Shown: piece by piece, positions 1-5,608 of the stretch
How the letters are laid out: every line of letters starts with the position of its first letter
Numbering within the stretch: position 1 is the stretch's first letter
Origin: Conexibacter sp.
GTDB taxonomy: Bacteria > Actinomycetota > Thermoleophilia > Solirubrobacterales > Solirubrobacteraceae
Direction: 5' to 3'
Length of the DNA stretch: 10,117 nucleotides
Assembly (NCBI GenBank): GCA_025964215.1
Contig: JAOPZG010000031.1
Location: forward strand, 1 to 10,117
Position numbers and translations under genes: made by a program
Notes under the pieces: model-generated
Told to the model about the DNA's origin: nothing
Databases searched by the model: none
Seen by the model: the letters and a program-made list of their open reading frames with translations, nothing else

Positions 1-20
1 ATGTCCACCTTGCGATCGTC

Positions 21-65
21 TCCCCGAAAGTGAGTATGAGGCCATCCCCAAAAGTGGGGATGGCC
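21..65. repeat. Tandem 24-bp-period repeat plus 10-bp hairpin in the leader of the sigma gene
   Basis: Bases 21-38 and 45-62 match at 15 of 18 positions (tccccRaaagtgRgKatg) with a 24-bp period. The second copy lies in a perfect 10-bp inverted repeat, GGCCATCCCC (40-49) and GGGGATGGCC (56-65), with a 6-nt loop. There is no following T-run, so a standard intrinsic terminator is unlikely. It sits 26 nt before the sigma start and may be a regulator operator, a 5'-leader hairpin, or the terminator of a gene left of the window. The role is inference; only the symmetry is seen. Confidence 0.5.
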
Positions 66-91
66 GGGCAGGGACAGACATGGAGGGGAAC

Positions 92-856
92 ATGCACCCG
101 ACGACGGGACCGACGTCGAGCGGCGGCGACGACGTGCGCGCGCTGCTGCACCGATGGCACTTCGAAGGGGACCGGGCGGCACGGGACGAGGTGGCGGCGC
201 GGATGCTGCCGCTGACCCGCAGCCTGGCCCGGCGGTACGCGAACAAGGGCGAGCCGCTGGACGACCTCGAGCAGGTCGCGTGCGTCGGCCTCATCAAGGC
301 GATCGACCGCTTCGACCTCAGCCGCGACGTGCGCTTCGCGACCTACGCGGTCCCGACGATCGCCGGGGAGCTCAAGCGCCACTTCCGCGACCGCGGCTGG
401 ATGATGCGCGTGCCGCGCGAGATCCAGGAGCTGAGCGGCAAGATCGGCGTCGTCCGCGAGCGGCTCGTCTCCGACCTCTCGCGCTCGCCCACGGTCGCCG
501 AGCTGGCGCGGGCCACCGGCGCCGACGAGGACCGCATCATGGAGGCGCTGGCCGCGGCCGAGGCCTACCGCACGCTCTCGCTCGACCAGCCGTTCCAGGA
601 CGGCACCGGCCCGCTGGAGGCGATCGGCGACGACGACCTCGGCTTCGAGCGCGCCGAGGCGCGCGCGATGCTCGCCGGCGGCCTGCACGACCTCGCGCCG
701 CGCGAGCGCGAGATCGTGCACCTGCGCTACTACGAGGGCCTCACCCAGCGCGAGATCGCCGAGCGCATCGGAATCTCGCAGATGCACGTCTCGCGCCTGC
801 TCCGGCGCAGCGTGCAGGAGCTCCGCGACCACATCGAGATGCCCGCGGCCGCTTAG
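92..856 (+). CDS. SigB/SigF/SigG-family RNA polymerase sigma factor
   Basis: A group 3 sigma-70 factor of 254 aa, near the usual 250-270 aa of the SigB/SigF/SigG type, which directs RNA polymerase to general-stress or developmental promoters. Region 2 spans roughly residues 40-104 (LDDLEQVACVGLIKAIDRFD, then FATYAVPTIAGELKRHFRDR). Region 3 spans about 107-155 (RVPREIQELS, SPTVAELA). Region 4 spans about 195-245, with LAPREREIVHLRYYEGLTQR followed by the helix-turn-helix EIAERIGISQMHVSRLLRR. There is no region 1.1. The ATG at 92 is chosen because GGAGGGG (82-88) lies just upstream; an in-frame ATG at 80 would add four residues. In this family activity is normally controlled by an RsbW-type anti-sigma kinase. 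None is adjacent, but one lies at 7500-7970 on the other strand. The exact subfamily (SigB or SigF) cannot be set from the sequence alone. Confidence 0.95.
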   Translation: MHPTTGPTSSGGDDVRALLHRWHFEGDRAARDEVAARMLPLTRSLARRYANKGEPLDDLEQVACVGLIKAIDRFDLSRDVRFATYAVPTIAGELKRHFRDRGWMMRVPREIQELSGKIGVVRERLVSDLSRSPTVAELARATGADEDRIMEALAAAEAYRTLSLDQPFQDGTGPLEAIGDDDLGFERAEARAMLAGGLHDLAPREREIVHLRYYEGLTQREIAERIGISQMHVSRLLRRSVQELRDHIEMPAAA

Positions 857-892
857 GACGGCGCTTCAGCGGAGAGCACCTCGGGCGTTCCC

Positions 893-1387
893 ATGGCGCC
901 CGAGGACTCCCGACACGACGCGCGCTCCGACGAGGACGAGGGCGAGCGCCTCGACCGCGAGCTGATCGAGCTGCTCAACGAGCTGCGGGTCGTCATGCCC
1001 GGCGTGCAGGTCCTCTTCGGCTTCCTGCTGACGGTGCCGTTCCAGCAGCGCTTCGCGTTGATCGACGGCTTCCAGCGGATCGTCTACTTCGCCACGCTGC
1101 TGCTCACCACGGCCTCGGCCGCGTTCCTGATGGGGCCGTCGGCCTTCCACCGCATCACCTTCCGCGAGGGCCAGAAGCCGTACCTGGTGAAGCTCGGGAC
1201 GCGCCAGACGATCGCCGGCATGGCGCTGCTCGCGCTCGCGATGAACGGCGTCCTGCTGCTGCTCACCGACATCCTGTTCCACGCCCTCACGGTCGCGGTC
1301 GTCGTGACGGCGATGGCCTCGCTGTTCGGCTGGCTGTGGTTCGGCCTTGCATTGCGGCGGCGCGCTTCGGGCAAGACGAGCTGGTGA
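893..1387 (+). CDS. DUF6328-type four-helix membrane protein
   Basis: A 164-aa integral membrane protein of unknown function. A charged cytoplasmic-looking N-terminus (residues 1-30, rich in D, E and R) is followed by the family hallmark LLNELRVVMPGVQVLFGFLLTVPFQQRF (written here in pieces: ELRVVMPGVQ, VLFGFLLTVPFQQRF), which I recognise from actinobacterial DUF6328 proteins. Four hydrophobic segments lie at about 38-50, 63-82, 105-127 and 130-154, and the C-terminus is basic (RRRASGK). No catalytic motif is visible. The gene starts 36 nt after the sigma stop, and its TGA overlaps the GTG of the HAD gene by 4 nt, so it is probably co-transcribed and translationally coupled. No strong Shine-Dalgarno precedes the ATG; GGAGAG at 871-876 is rather far. 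Family assignment rests on memory of the motif. Confidence 0.85.
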   Translation: MAPEDSRHDARSDEDEGERLDRELIELLNELRVVMPGVQVLFGFLLTVPFQQRFALIDGFQRIVYFATLLLTTASAAFLMGPSAFHRITFREGQKPYLVKLGTRQTIAGMALLALAMNGVLLLLTDILFHALTVAVVVTAMASLFGWLWFGLALRRRASGKTSW

Positions 1388-2049
1388 GCACGAAGAAGCC
1401 GCCGCCGGCCGCCATCCTGGACATCGACGGGACGCTCGTCGACACGAACTACCACCACGCGATCGCGTGGTTCCGCGCGTTCCGCCAGCACGGGCACGTC
1501 GTGCCGATCTGGCGGATCCACCGCTCGATCGGGATGGGCGGCGACAAGCTGATCGCGGAGCTGCTGAGCGACGAGGTCGAGGCGCGCGAGGGGGAGGAGA
1601 TCCGCGCCGCCGAGAAGGCGCTCTACCTCACGTTCATCGAGGAGGTCGAGCCGCTGCGCGGGGCGCGGGCGCTGATGGAGGACCTGCGCGACCGCGGCCG
1701 CCAGGTCGTCCTGGCCTCGAGCGCGAAGGAGGACGAGGTCGACCACTACCTCGACCTGCTCGACGCGCGCGGGCTGGCCGACAGCTGGACGACCTCCGCC
1801 GACGTCGAGCAGACCAAGCCGGCGCCGGACCTGATCCTCGCCGCCCTGGCGAAGCTCGACGGCGCGCCCGGGATCATGATCGGCGACTCGACCTGGGACT
1901 GCCAGGCCGCCAAGGCCGCCGGCATCCCGTCGATCGCGGTGCTGACCGGCGGGTTCTCGGAGGAGGAGCTGCTCGCCGCGGGCGCCTCGCAGGTCTTCCA
2001 CTCGATCGACGAGCTGCGGATGGGCCTGGACGACACGCCGCTCGGGTAG
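1384..2049 (+). CDS. HAD-superfamily phosphatase (phosphoglycolate phosphatase/beta-phosphoglucomutase-like)
   Basis: A 221-aa soluble HAD hydrolase, a typical length for a subfamily IA enzyme with an alpha-helical C1 cap. Motif I is DIDGTLVD (nucleophile D13, acid/base D15), motif II is the Ser in VLASSAKEDE, motif III is the Lys in TKPAPD, and motif IV is GDSTWD, so the active site is complete. The cap lies between motifs I and II (about residues 20-90). The family removes phosphate from small molecules such as phosphoglycolate or sugar phosphates; the substrate cannot be read here. The start is GTG at 1384, sharing the 4-nt overlap GTGA with the upstream stop. The reading frame stays open far upstream, but that part lies over the sigma and DUF6328 genes and does not resemble protein. 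The gene is followed 9 nt later by the proline-rich frame. Confidence 0.92.
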   Translation: MSTKKPPPAAILDIDGTLVDTNYHHAIAWFRAFRQHGHVVPIWRIHRSIGMGGDKLIAELLSDEVEAREGEEIRAAEKALYLTFIEEVEPLRGARALMEDLRDRGRQVVLASSAKEDEVDHYLDLLDARGLADSWTTSADVEQTKPAPDLILAALAKLDGAPGIMIGDSTWDCQAAKAAGIPSIAVLTGGFSEEELLAAGASQVFHSIDELRMGLDDTPLG

Positions 2050-2058
2050 AGCCTCGGC

Positions 2059-2241
2059 ATGAGCAGCCTTCCCGTCCTCGAAGTCCCCCAGCCGGTGGAG
2101 CCCGCGACGCCGATCGCGCCGCCCGAGCCCTCGCCGGCCCCGATCGACCCCGGGCCCAGCGTGCCCGAGCCGGACCCGCCGCACGAGGATCCGATCGACC
2201 CGCCGGCGGAGCCGATCGATCCGCCGGCGCCCGCCGAGTAA
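2059..2241 (+). CDS. Small proline-rich acidic protein, unknown function
   Basis: A 60-aa frame beginning 9 nt after the HAD stop and ending 10 nt before EncFtn. It has 23 prolines, 12 acidic residues (7 E, 5 D), no Lys or Arg, no Cys and no aromatic residues, so it should be unfolded and very acidic. It has short repeats: DPIDPPAEPIDPPAP comes from two 18-bp copies (2191-2208 and 2212-2229) that differ at one base. There is no signal peptide, membrane segment or lipobox. The ribosome site is weak. I do not recognise it. In favour of a real gene are the ATG start and the snug fit between two real genes; without it there would be a 202-nt hole in an otherwise packed run. Against is that GC-rich DNA readily gives such open frames. 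Confidence 0.5.
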   Translation: MSSLPVLEVPQPVEPATPIAPPEPSPAPIDPGPSVPEPDPPHEDPIDPPAEPIDPPAPAE

Positions 2242-2251
2242 GTTCCCCGGC

Positions 2252-2647
2252 ATGGGCTTCGACCAGTACCACGAGCCGCCGGAGGAGCTGCCGGCGGAGA
2301 CCCGCACCTTCGCCCGCCTCTGCGCGTCGCTGACCGAGGAGGCCGAGGCGATCGGCTGGTACGAGCAGCGGCTCGCCGTCGAGCAGGACCCCGAGGCGCA
2401 CGCCGTCATGTCCGACGCCGTCGGCGAGGAGTACAAGCACTTCGCGATGGACCTCGAGTTCCTGCTGCGCAAGAAGCCCAAGTGGCGCCAGATCGCCGAG
2501 GGCGTCCTGTTCCAGGATGGCGACATCGTCGAGCACGGCGAGGCCGCCGAGGCGGCGGCGGGCGACGAGGGCGGGGGATCCGGTGGCGGCGGCGGGGCCT
2601 ACGACGGCTCGCTCGGCATCGGCAGCCTGAAGGGGGCGACCCTGTGA
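2252..2647 (+). CDS. Encapsulated ferritin-like protein (EncFtn), encapsulin cargo
   Basis: A 131-aa ferroxidase that oxidises Fe(II) and feeds iron into an encapsulin shell. The core is a two-helix half-ferritin. Helix 1 carries EEAEAIGWYEQR (residues 29-40) and helix 2 EEYKHFAMDLEFLLRKK. By comparison with Rhodospirillum rubrum EncFtn the numbering is shifted by two, giving the intersubunit diiron ligands E30, E60 and H63, secondary-site acids E29 and E32, and conserved W36 and Y37. EncFtn works as a ring of dimers because each chain supplies half a ferritin site. After the core comes an Ala/Glu then Gly-rich linker (about 96-116) and the targeting peptide DGSLGIGSLKG (118-128). Its TGA overlaps the encapsulin GTG by 4 nt, the classic cargo-shell gene pair. 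The ATG at 2252 lacks a strong Shine-Dalgarno, suggesting translation may depend on upstream ribosomes. Confidence 0.96.
   Translation: MGFDQYHEPPEELPAETRTFARLCASLTEEAEAIGWYEQRLAVEQDPEAHAVMSDAVGEEYKHFAMDLEFLLRKKPKWRQIAEGVLFQDGDIVEHGEAAEAAAGDEGGGSGGGGGAYDGSLGIGSLKGATL
2603..2635 (+). other. Encapsulin targeting peptide at the C-terminus of EncFtn
   Basis: This stretch encodes DGSLGIGSLKG. It matches the known family 1 cargo-loading signal (LGIGSLKG-like), which binds a hydrophobic groove on the inner face of the shell protein. It is separated from the ferritin core by a flexible Gly-rich linker. Three residues (ATL) follow it before the stop. Confidence 0.93.
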
Positions 2648-3450
2648 GCGGCCATCTGCTGCGCAGCCACGCGCCGATCTCCGACGCGAGCTGGAAGCTG
2701 ATCGACGAGGAGGCGCGCGACCGGCTGACGCCGGGGCTCGCCGCGCGCCGGCTGGTCGACTTCGACGGCCCGAAGGGCTGGACGCACTCGGCCTCCAACC
2801 TCGGCCGCGTGCAGGACGCCGAGATCAGCCCGCTCGACCACGTCGAGGGCCGCGTGCGCCGCGTCCTGCCGCTCGTCGAGCTGCGGGCGCGCTTCACGGT
2901 CTCGCGCGCCGAGCTCGCCGCGGGCGACCGCGGCGCCGAGGACGTCGACCTCGACGAGCTCGACGCGGCCGCCCAGCGGATGGTCGTCGCCGAGAACGCG
3001 GCGGTCTTCCACGGCTGGTCGGACGCCGGCTTCGACGGCATCGCGCGCGTCTCGCCGCACGACCCGATCCCGTGCGGCGACGTCATCGACCGCTGGCCCT
3101 CGCACGTCGCGCGGGCCGTCGAGACGCTGCTGCGCAACGGCGTGTCCGGGCCCTACGGCCTGGCCCTCGGCCGCGAGGAGTACACCCGCGTGACCGAGAC
3201 CGCCGAGCACGGCGGCTACCCGCTCTTCGACCACCTGCGCAAGATCCTCGGCGGCCCGATCGTCTGGGCCCCCGGCGTCGACGGCGGCATCGTCCTCTCC
3301 CAGCGCGGCGGCGACTTCCTCTTCGACTCCGGCCAGGACATCGCCGTCGGCTACCACTCGCACGACGCCGACTCCGTCACCCTCTACCTCGAGGAGTCCT
3401 TCTCCTTCCGCGTCGCCTCGCCGGAGGCGGCGGTCGCGATCGTGCGCTGA
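2644..3450 (+). CDS. enc: Family 1 encapsulin shell protein
   Basis: A 268-aa HK97-fold shell protein; Thermotoga maritima and mycobacterial family 1 encapsulins are about 265 aa. It self-assembles into an icosahedral protein compartment. Family signatures in order: N-terminal LLRSHAPISDASWKLIDEEA (binds cargo peptide), RRLVDFDGPKGW, LPLVELRARFTV (start of the E-loop region), AAVFHGWSDAGFDGI, VSGPYGLALG, GGPIVWAPGVDGGIVLSQRG, QDIAVGYHSHD, and the C-terminal strand LYLEESFSFRV. The start is GTG at 2644, overlapping the EncFtn stop, with GAAGGGGG at 2629-2636, 7 nt upstream. An in-frame extension upstream would only retrace the EncFtn gene. The Trp that binds flavin in the T. maritima shell aligns with Ala89 here. 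Together with EncFtn it should form an iron-storing nanocompartment that protects against oxidative stress. Confidence 0.97.
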   Translation: MSGHLLRSHAPISDASWKLIDEEARDRLTPGLAARRLVDFDGPKGWTHSASNLGRVQDAEISPLDHVEGRVRRVLPLVELRARFTVSRAELAAGDRGAEDVDLDELDAAAQRMVVAENAAVFHGWSDAGFDGIARVSPHDPIPCGDVIDRWPSHVARAVETLLRNGVSGPYGLALGREEYTRVTETAEHGGYPLFDHLRKILGGPIVWAPGVDGGIVLSQRGGDFLFDSGQDIAVGYHSHDADSVTLYLEESFSFRVASPEAAVAIVR

Positions 3451-3466
3451 GGCGCGACCGCGACCG
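3431..3466. terminator. Possible terminator hairpin between convergent encapsulin and ferritin-like genes
   Basis: CGGTCGCGATCG (3431-3442) can pair with CGACCGCGACCG (3455-3466) over 12 positions. In minus-strand RNA the one imperfect pair is a G-U wobble; in plus-strand RNA it is an A-C mismatch. The loop is 12 nt. The left arm lies in the last codons of encapsulin, and the hairpin is just past the ferritin-like stop. No T-run follows, which is common for GC-rich hosts. A shorter hairpin, TGGCG-cta-CGCCA, lies at 3483-3495. The terminator role is inference. Confidence 0.35.
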
Positions 3467-3487
3467 CGGGTCCCGGAGGGCTTGGCG

Positions 3488-4000
3488 CTACGCCAGCCCC
3501 TCCGCCTCGTACTCCCGCAGGTAGCCCTCGAAGAGGCGGCGGTGGCCCTCCTCGTCGCGGAGGATCGCGATGACCATGTCGTTGGTCACGGGGTCGGTGC
3601 CCTCGGTGGCCTCGATGATCGCGTTGTAGTGCTCGATCGCGCCGGTCTCGGCCTCGATGACGCCCTTGATGACGTGGACGACGTCGGTCTGGTGCTCGGG
3701 CGGCTGGAGGTAGGTCTGCTCCGGCGTGAAGTCCATGGAGCCGGGGACGACCCCGTAGAGCTCCTTGATGCGCGCGGCGAACTGCTGCGCGTGGCCGAGC
3801 TCCTCCTGGATGTCGGTGTTGAGCGACTCGATGATCTCCTGGGCCCGGACGCCGTCCGGGTTGACGGAGTTCGTGATGTAGGACATCACCGTCTCGAGCT
3901 CCATCCAGTAGGCCTTCTTGAGCATCTCGACGATCTGCTCGCGCTCGTCTGACTTGTCGTCGGCCAGGATCCCCTGACTCGCGTTTCGGGTCGTGGTCAT
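3488..4000 (-). CDS. Ferritin-like diiron protein (bacterioferritin/Dps-like)
   Basis: A 170-aa four-helix-bundle iron protein. The two halves show matching ligand patterns: E34 with Y41 seven residues later and E67xxH70 in the first half; E118 with Y125 and E150xxH153 in the second. This is the standard ferritin/bacterioferritin dinuclear iron site, so it likely oxidises and stores iron or detoxifies peroxide. It has no Cys, no rubredoxin domain, and no encapsulin targeting peptide (it ends EYEAEGLA), so it is probably free in the cytoplasm. The ATG at 4000 begins MTTTRNASQG; the frame stays open upstream, but that part runs antisense to the DJ-1 and Ku genes and does not look like protein. 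It is convergent with encapsulin (37 nt between stops) and divergent from the DJ-1-like gene (54 nt). A SigF-like promoter lies just upstream. Whether it is heme-binding bacterioferritin or another ferritin-like subfamily is not clear. Confidence 0.9.
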   Translation of the reverse strand: MTTTRNASQGILADDKSDEREQIVEMLKKAYWMELETVMSYITNSVNPDGVRAQEIIESLNTDIQEELGHAQQFAARIKELYGVVPGSMDFTPEQTYLQPPEHQTDVVHVIKGVIEAETGAIEHYNAIIEATEGTDPVTNDMVIAILRDEEGHRRLFEGYLREYEAEGLA

Positions 4001-4010
4001 GCGGTGAGCC

Positions 4011-4038
4011 CTACCCGCAGCAACCCGACACCGAATCC
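4011..4038 (-). promoter_or_regulatory. SigF/SigB-like promoter for the ferritin-like gene
   Basis: Reading the minus strand, GGATT (4038-4034) is followed by 17 nt and GGGTAG (4016-4011). This fits the actinobacterial SigF pattern GGWWT-N15-17-GGGTAY except for the last base. The predicted transcript start is near 4004, only a few bases before the ATG at 4000, so the message would be nearly leaderless. The match is visible; its use by the sigma factor at 92-856 is inference. Confidence 0.45.
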
Positions 4039-4054
4039 AAGGAGGCGCCCGCCG

Positions 4055-4609
4055 ATGGCCGACGCGCTGAAGGGCAGGAAGGTCGCGATCCTCGTCGCGA
4101 ACGAGGGCATCGAGCAGGTCGAGCTGACCGAGCCGCGCCAGGCGCTCGAGGAGGCGGGGGCGACCGTCGAGCTGCTCGCGCCCGAGTCCGGCGAGGCGCA
4201 GGCCTTCGACCACCTCGACAAGGCCGACGCCTTCCCCGTCGACCGCGTCGTCGGCGACGCGAGCGCCGAGGACTACGACGCGCTGATGCTCCCCGGCGGC
4301 GTCGCGAACCCGGACGACCTGCGCACGCATCCCGAGGCCGTCGCGTTCGTCCGCGCGTTCTTCGACGCGGGCAAGCCGGTCGCCGCGATCTGCCACGCGC
4401 CGTGGACGCTGATCGAGGCCGACGTGCTCCGCGACCGCACGCTGACCTCGTGGCCGTCGCTCCAGACCGACCTGCGCAACGCCGGCGCGACCTGGGTCGA
4501 CGAGGAGGTCGTCGTCGACGAGAACCTCGTCACCTCGCGCAAGCCCGACGACCTCCCGGCCTTCACCACCAAGATGGTCGAGGCGTTCGCGGGAGGCGCC
4601 GAGGCGTAG
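4055..4609 (+). CDS. DJ-1/PfpI-family protein (type 1 glutamine amidotransferase-like fold)
   Basis: A 184-aa protein, about the length of PfpI, YhbO and YraA proteins. The fold starts GRKVAILVANEGIEQVELTEP, with conserved acid E20 (split: GRKVAILVANEGIE, QVELTEP). It continues with DYDALMLPGG at the oxyanion turn and the nucleophile elbow AAICHAPWTL with C113 and H114. It ends with the family pattern TSWPSLQTDLRNAGATWVDE, VVVDENLVTSRKPDDLP, where the ligand-binding region is typical. Members are described as proteases, glyoxalases or protein/nucleic-acid deglycases, generally stress linked; the reaction here is not settled by sequence. The ATG at 4055 is chosen because AAGGAGG (4039-4045) sits 9 nt upstream; a GTG at 4004 would add 17 residues rich in Pro and Arg with no homology. 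It is divergent from the ferritin-like gene. Confidence 0.93.
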   Translation: MADALKGRKVAILVANEGIEQVELTEPRQALEEAGATVELLAPESGEAQAFDHLDKADAFPVDRVVGDASAEDYDALMLPGGVANPDDLRTHPEAVAFVRAFFDAGKPVAAICHAPWTLIEADVLRDRTLTSWPSLQTDLRNAGATWVDEEVVVDENLVTSRKPDDLPAFTTKMVEAFAGGAEA

Positions 4610-4645
4610 CGTCTGCCGCGGCGGCACGCAAGAATCCCTGCGGGG

Positions 4646-4676
4646 AGTGTGCAAACAGGGTCCCGTCGGGCACACT
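4646..4676 (+). promoter_or_regulatory. Inverted repeat overlying the likely Ku promoter
   Basis: AGTGTGC (4646-4652) and GCACACT (4670-4676) form a perfect 7-bp inverted repeat with a 17-nt spacer, so the half-sites are 24 bp apart. The left arm overlaps a possible -35 (TGTGCA, 4648-4653) and the right arm a possible -10 (CACACT, 4671-4676) at 17-nt spacing. Transcription would then start about 4682-4684, immediately before the Ku ATG at 4686, which has no Shine-Dalgarno. A dimeric regulator site is a reasonable guess, but the -35 is a poor match and chance symmetry is not excluded. Confidence 0.35.
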
Positions 4677-4685
4677 TGCCGGTTC

Positions 4686-5564
4686 ATGCCCCGTTCGATC
4701 TGGACCGGCGCCATCAGCTTCGGGCTCGTCACCGTGCCCGTCAAGCTGTACAGCGCGGTCAACCGCAAGTCCGTCCGCTTCAACCAGCTCAACGCCAAGA
4801 CGGGCTCGCGGATCGCGCAGAAGCGCGTCGACGCCTCCACCGGGGAGGAGGTCGCCTACGAGGATCTCGTGAAGGGCTATGAGATCTCCTCGGACCGCTA
4901 CGTGGTGATCGACCCGGCCGAGCTCGACTCCGTCCAGCCCGCCAAGACGAAGACCATCGACATCGAGGACTTCGTCGACCTCGACGAGATCGACCCGAGA
5001 TTCTACGACCACCCGTACTACCTAGCGCCCGGGCCGGGCGGCGCCAAGCCCTACCGGCTGCTGCTCGAGGCGATGCGCGAGACCAACCGCGTCGCGATCG
5101 CCAAGGTCGTCATCCGCCAGAAGGAGAACCTCGTCGCGATCCGGCCGATGGATGGCGGCGTCCTGGGCATGTCGACCATGATCTTCGCCGACGAGGTCGT
5201 GCCGGCCGATCGCATCGACGACATCCCGGACGACGTCCAGACCAACGAGCGCGAGGTCGAGATGGCCAAGATGCTCGTCGACTCGCTCGCGGGCGACTTC
5301 GAGCCCGGCAAGTACGCCGACACCTACCGCGAGGACGTGCTGGCGCTGATCGAGCGCAAGGCCGAGGGCAAGGAGGTGGCCGTCCAGCCCGCGCGCGAGG
5401 AGGAGGCCAAGCCGGTGCCCGACCTCATGGCGGCGCTCAAGGCTTCGCTGGACGCGGTGCAGAAGGGCAAGCCGGAGGGCGACGGCAAGTCGGGTGCCAA
5501 GAAGGAGCCCGCCAAGCCGCGGGCGAAGAAGGCGCCGGCCAAGAGGCCGGCCGCCAAGCGCTAG
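4686..5564 (+). CDS. ku: Ku DNA end-binding protein (bacterial NHEJ)
   Basis: A 292-aa bacterial Ku, which binds broken DNA ends as a homodimeric ring and recruits ligase LigD. It opens with the diagnostic MPRSIWTGAISFGLVTVPVK, then LYSAVNRKSVRFNQL, YEISSDRYVVIDPAEL, IDIEDFVDLDEIDPRFYDHP, a YYLAP strand, and NRVAIAKVVIRQKENLVAIRP (given here as motifs). The conserved minimal C-terminal helix PDLMAALKASLDA (245-257) is the region known to contact LigD. A basic tail (259-292) has about 13 Lys/Arg with Pro and Ala, like the extended tails that bind DNA in other actinobacterial Ku proteins. The ATG at 4686 is used because the motif begins there; an upstream in-frame ATG at 4647 would add 13 residues crossing the inverted repeat. 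No ligD is in the window. The topoisomerase gene follows 44 nt later. Confidence 0.97.
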   Translation: MPRSIWTGAISFGLVTVPVKLYSAVNRKSVRFNQLNAKTGSRIAQKRVDASTGEEVAYEDLVKGYEISSDRYVVIDPAELDSVQPAKTKTIDIEDFVDLDEIDPRFYDHPYYLAPGPGGAKPYRLLLEAMRETNRVAIAKVVIRQKENLVAIRPMDGGVLGMSTMIFADEVVPADRIDDIPDDVQTNEREVEMAKMLVDSLAGDFEPGKYADTYREDVLALIERKAEGKEVAVQPAREEEAKPVPDLMAALKASLDAVQKGKPEGDGKSGAKKEPAKPRAKKAPAKRPAAKR

Positions 5565-5608
5565 CTGTCGTTTGCGAAACGCGGGGGAGTGGGGCGCCAC
5601 TTCCGGGT

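Noticed and set aside
154..1383. Long plus-strand upstream extension of the HAD frame
   Set aside because: It overlaps the sigma and DUF6328 genes in another frame and is an Arg/Ala/Pro/Gly-rich shadow. The HAD fold begins a few residues after GTG 1384.
1084..2526. A 480-residue minus-strand frame opposite DUF6328, HAD and EncFtn
   Set aside because: It crosses three real genes and their junctions; a GC-driven artefact.
4004..4054. GTG start at 4004 for the DJ-1-like gene
   Set aside because: It adds a Pro/Arg-rich tail with no family match, while ATG 4055 has AAGGAGG at ideal spacing.
4614..4626. Short hairpin TGCCG-cgg-CGGCA after the DJ-1-like gene
   Set aside because: A 5-bp stem with no T-run is common by chance in DNA this GC-rich; too weak to call a terminator.
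4647..4685. ATG at 4647 as the Ku start
   Set aside because: The 13 extra residues precede the conserved MPRSIWTGAISFG start of bacterial Ku and run through the inverted repeat.
4001..4840. N-terminal extension of the minus-strand ferritin-like gene
   Set aside because: It is antisense to the DJ-1-like and Ku genes and low in protein-like signal. The ferritin-like fold fits a start at 4000.
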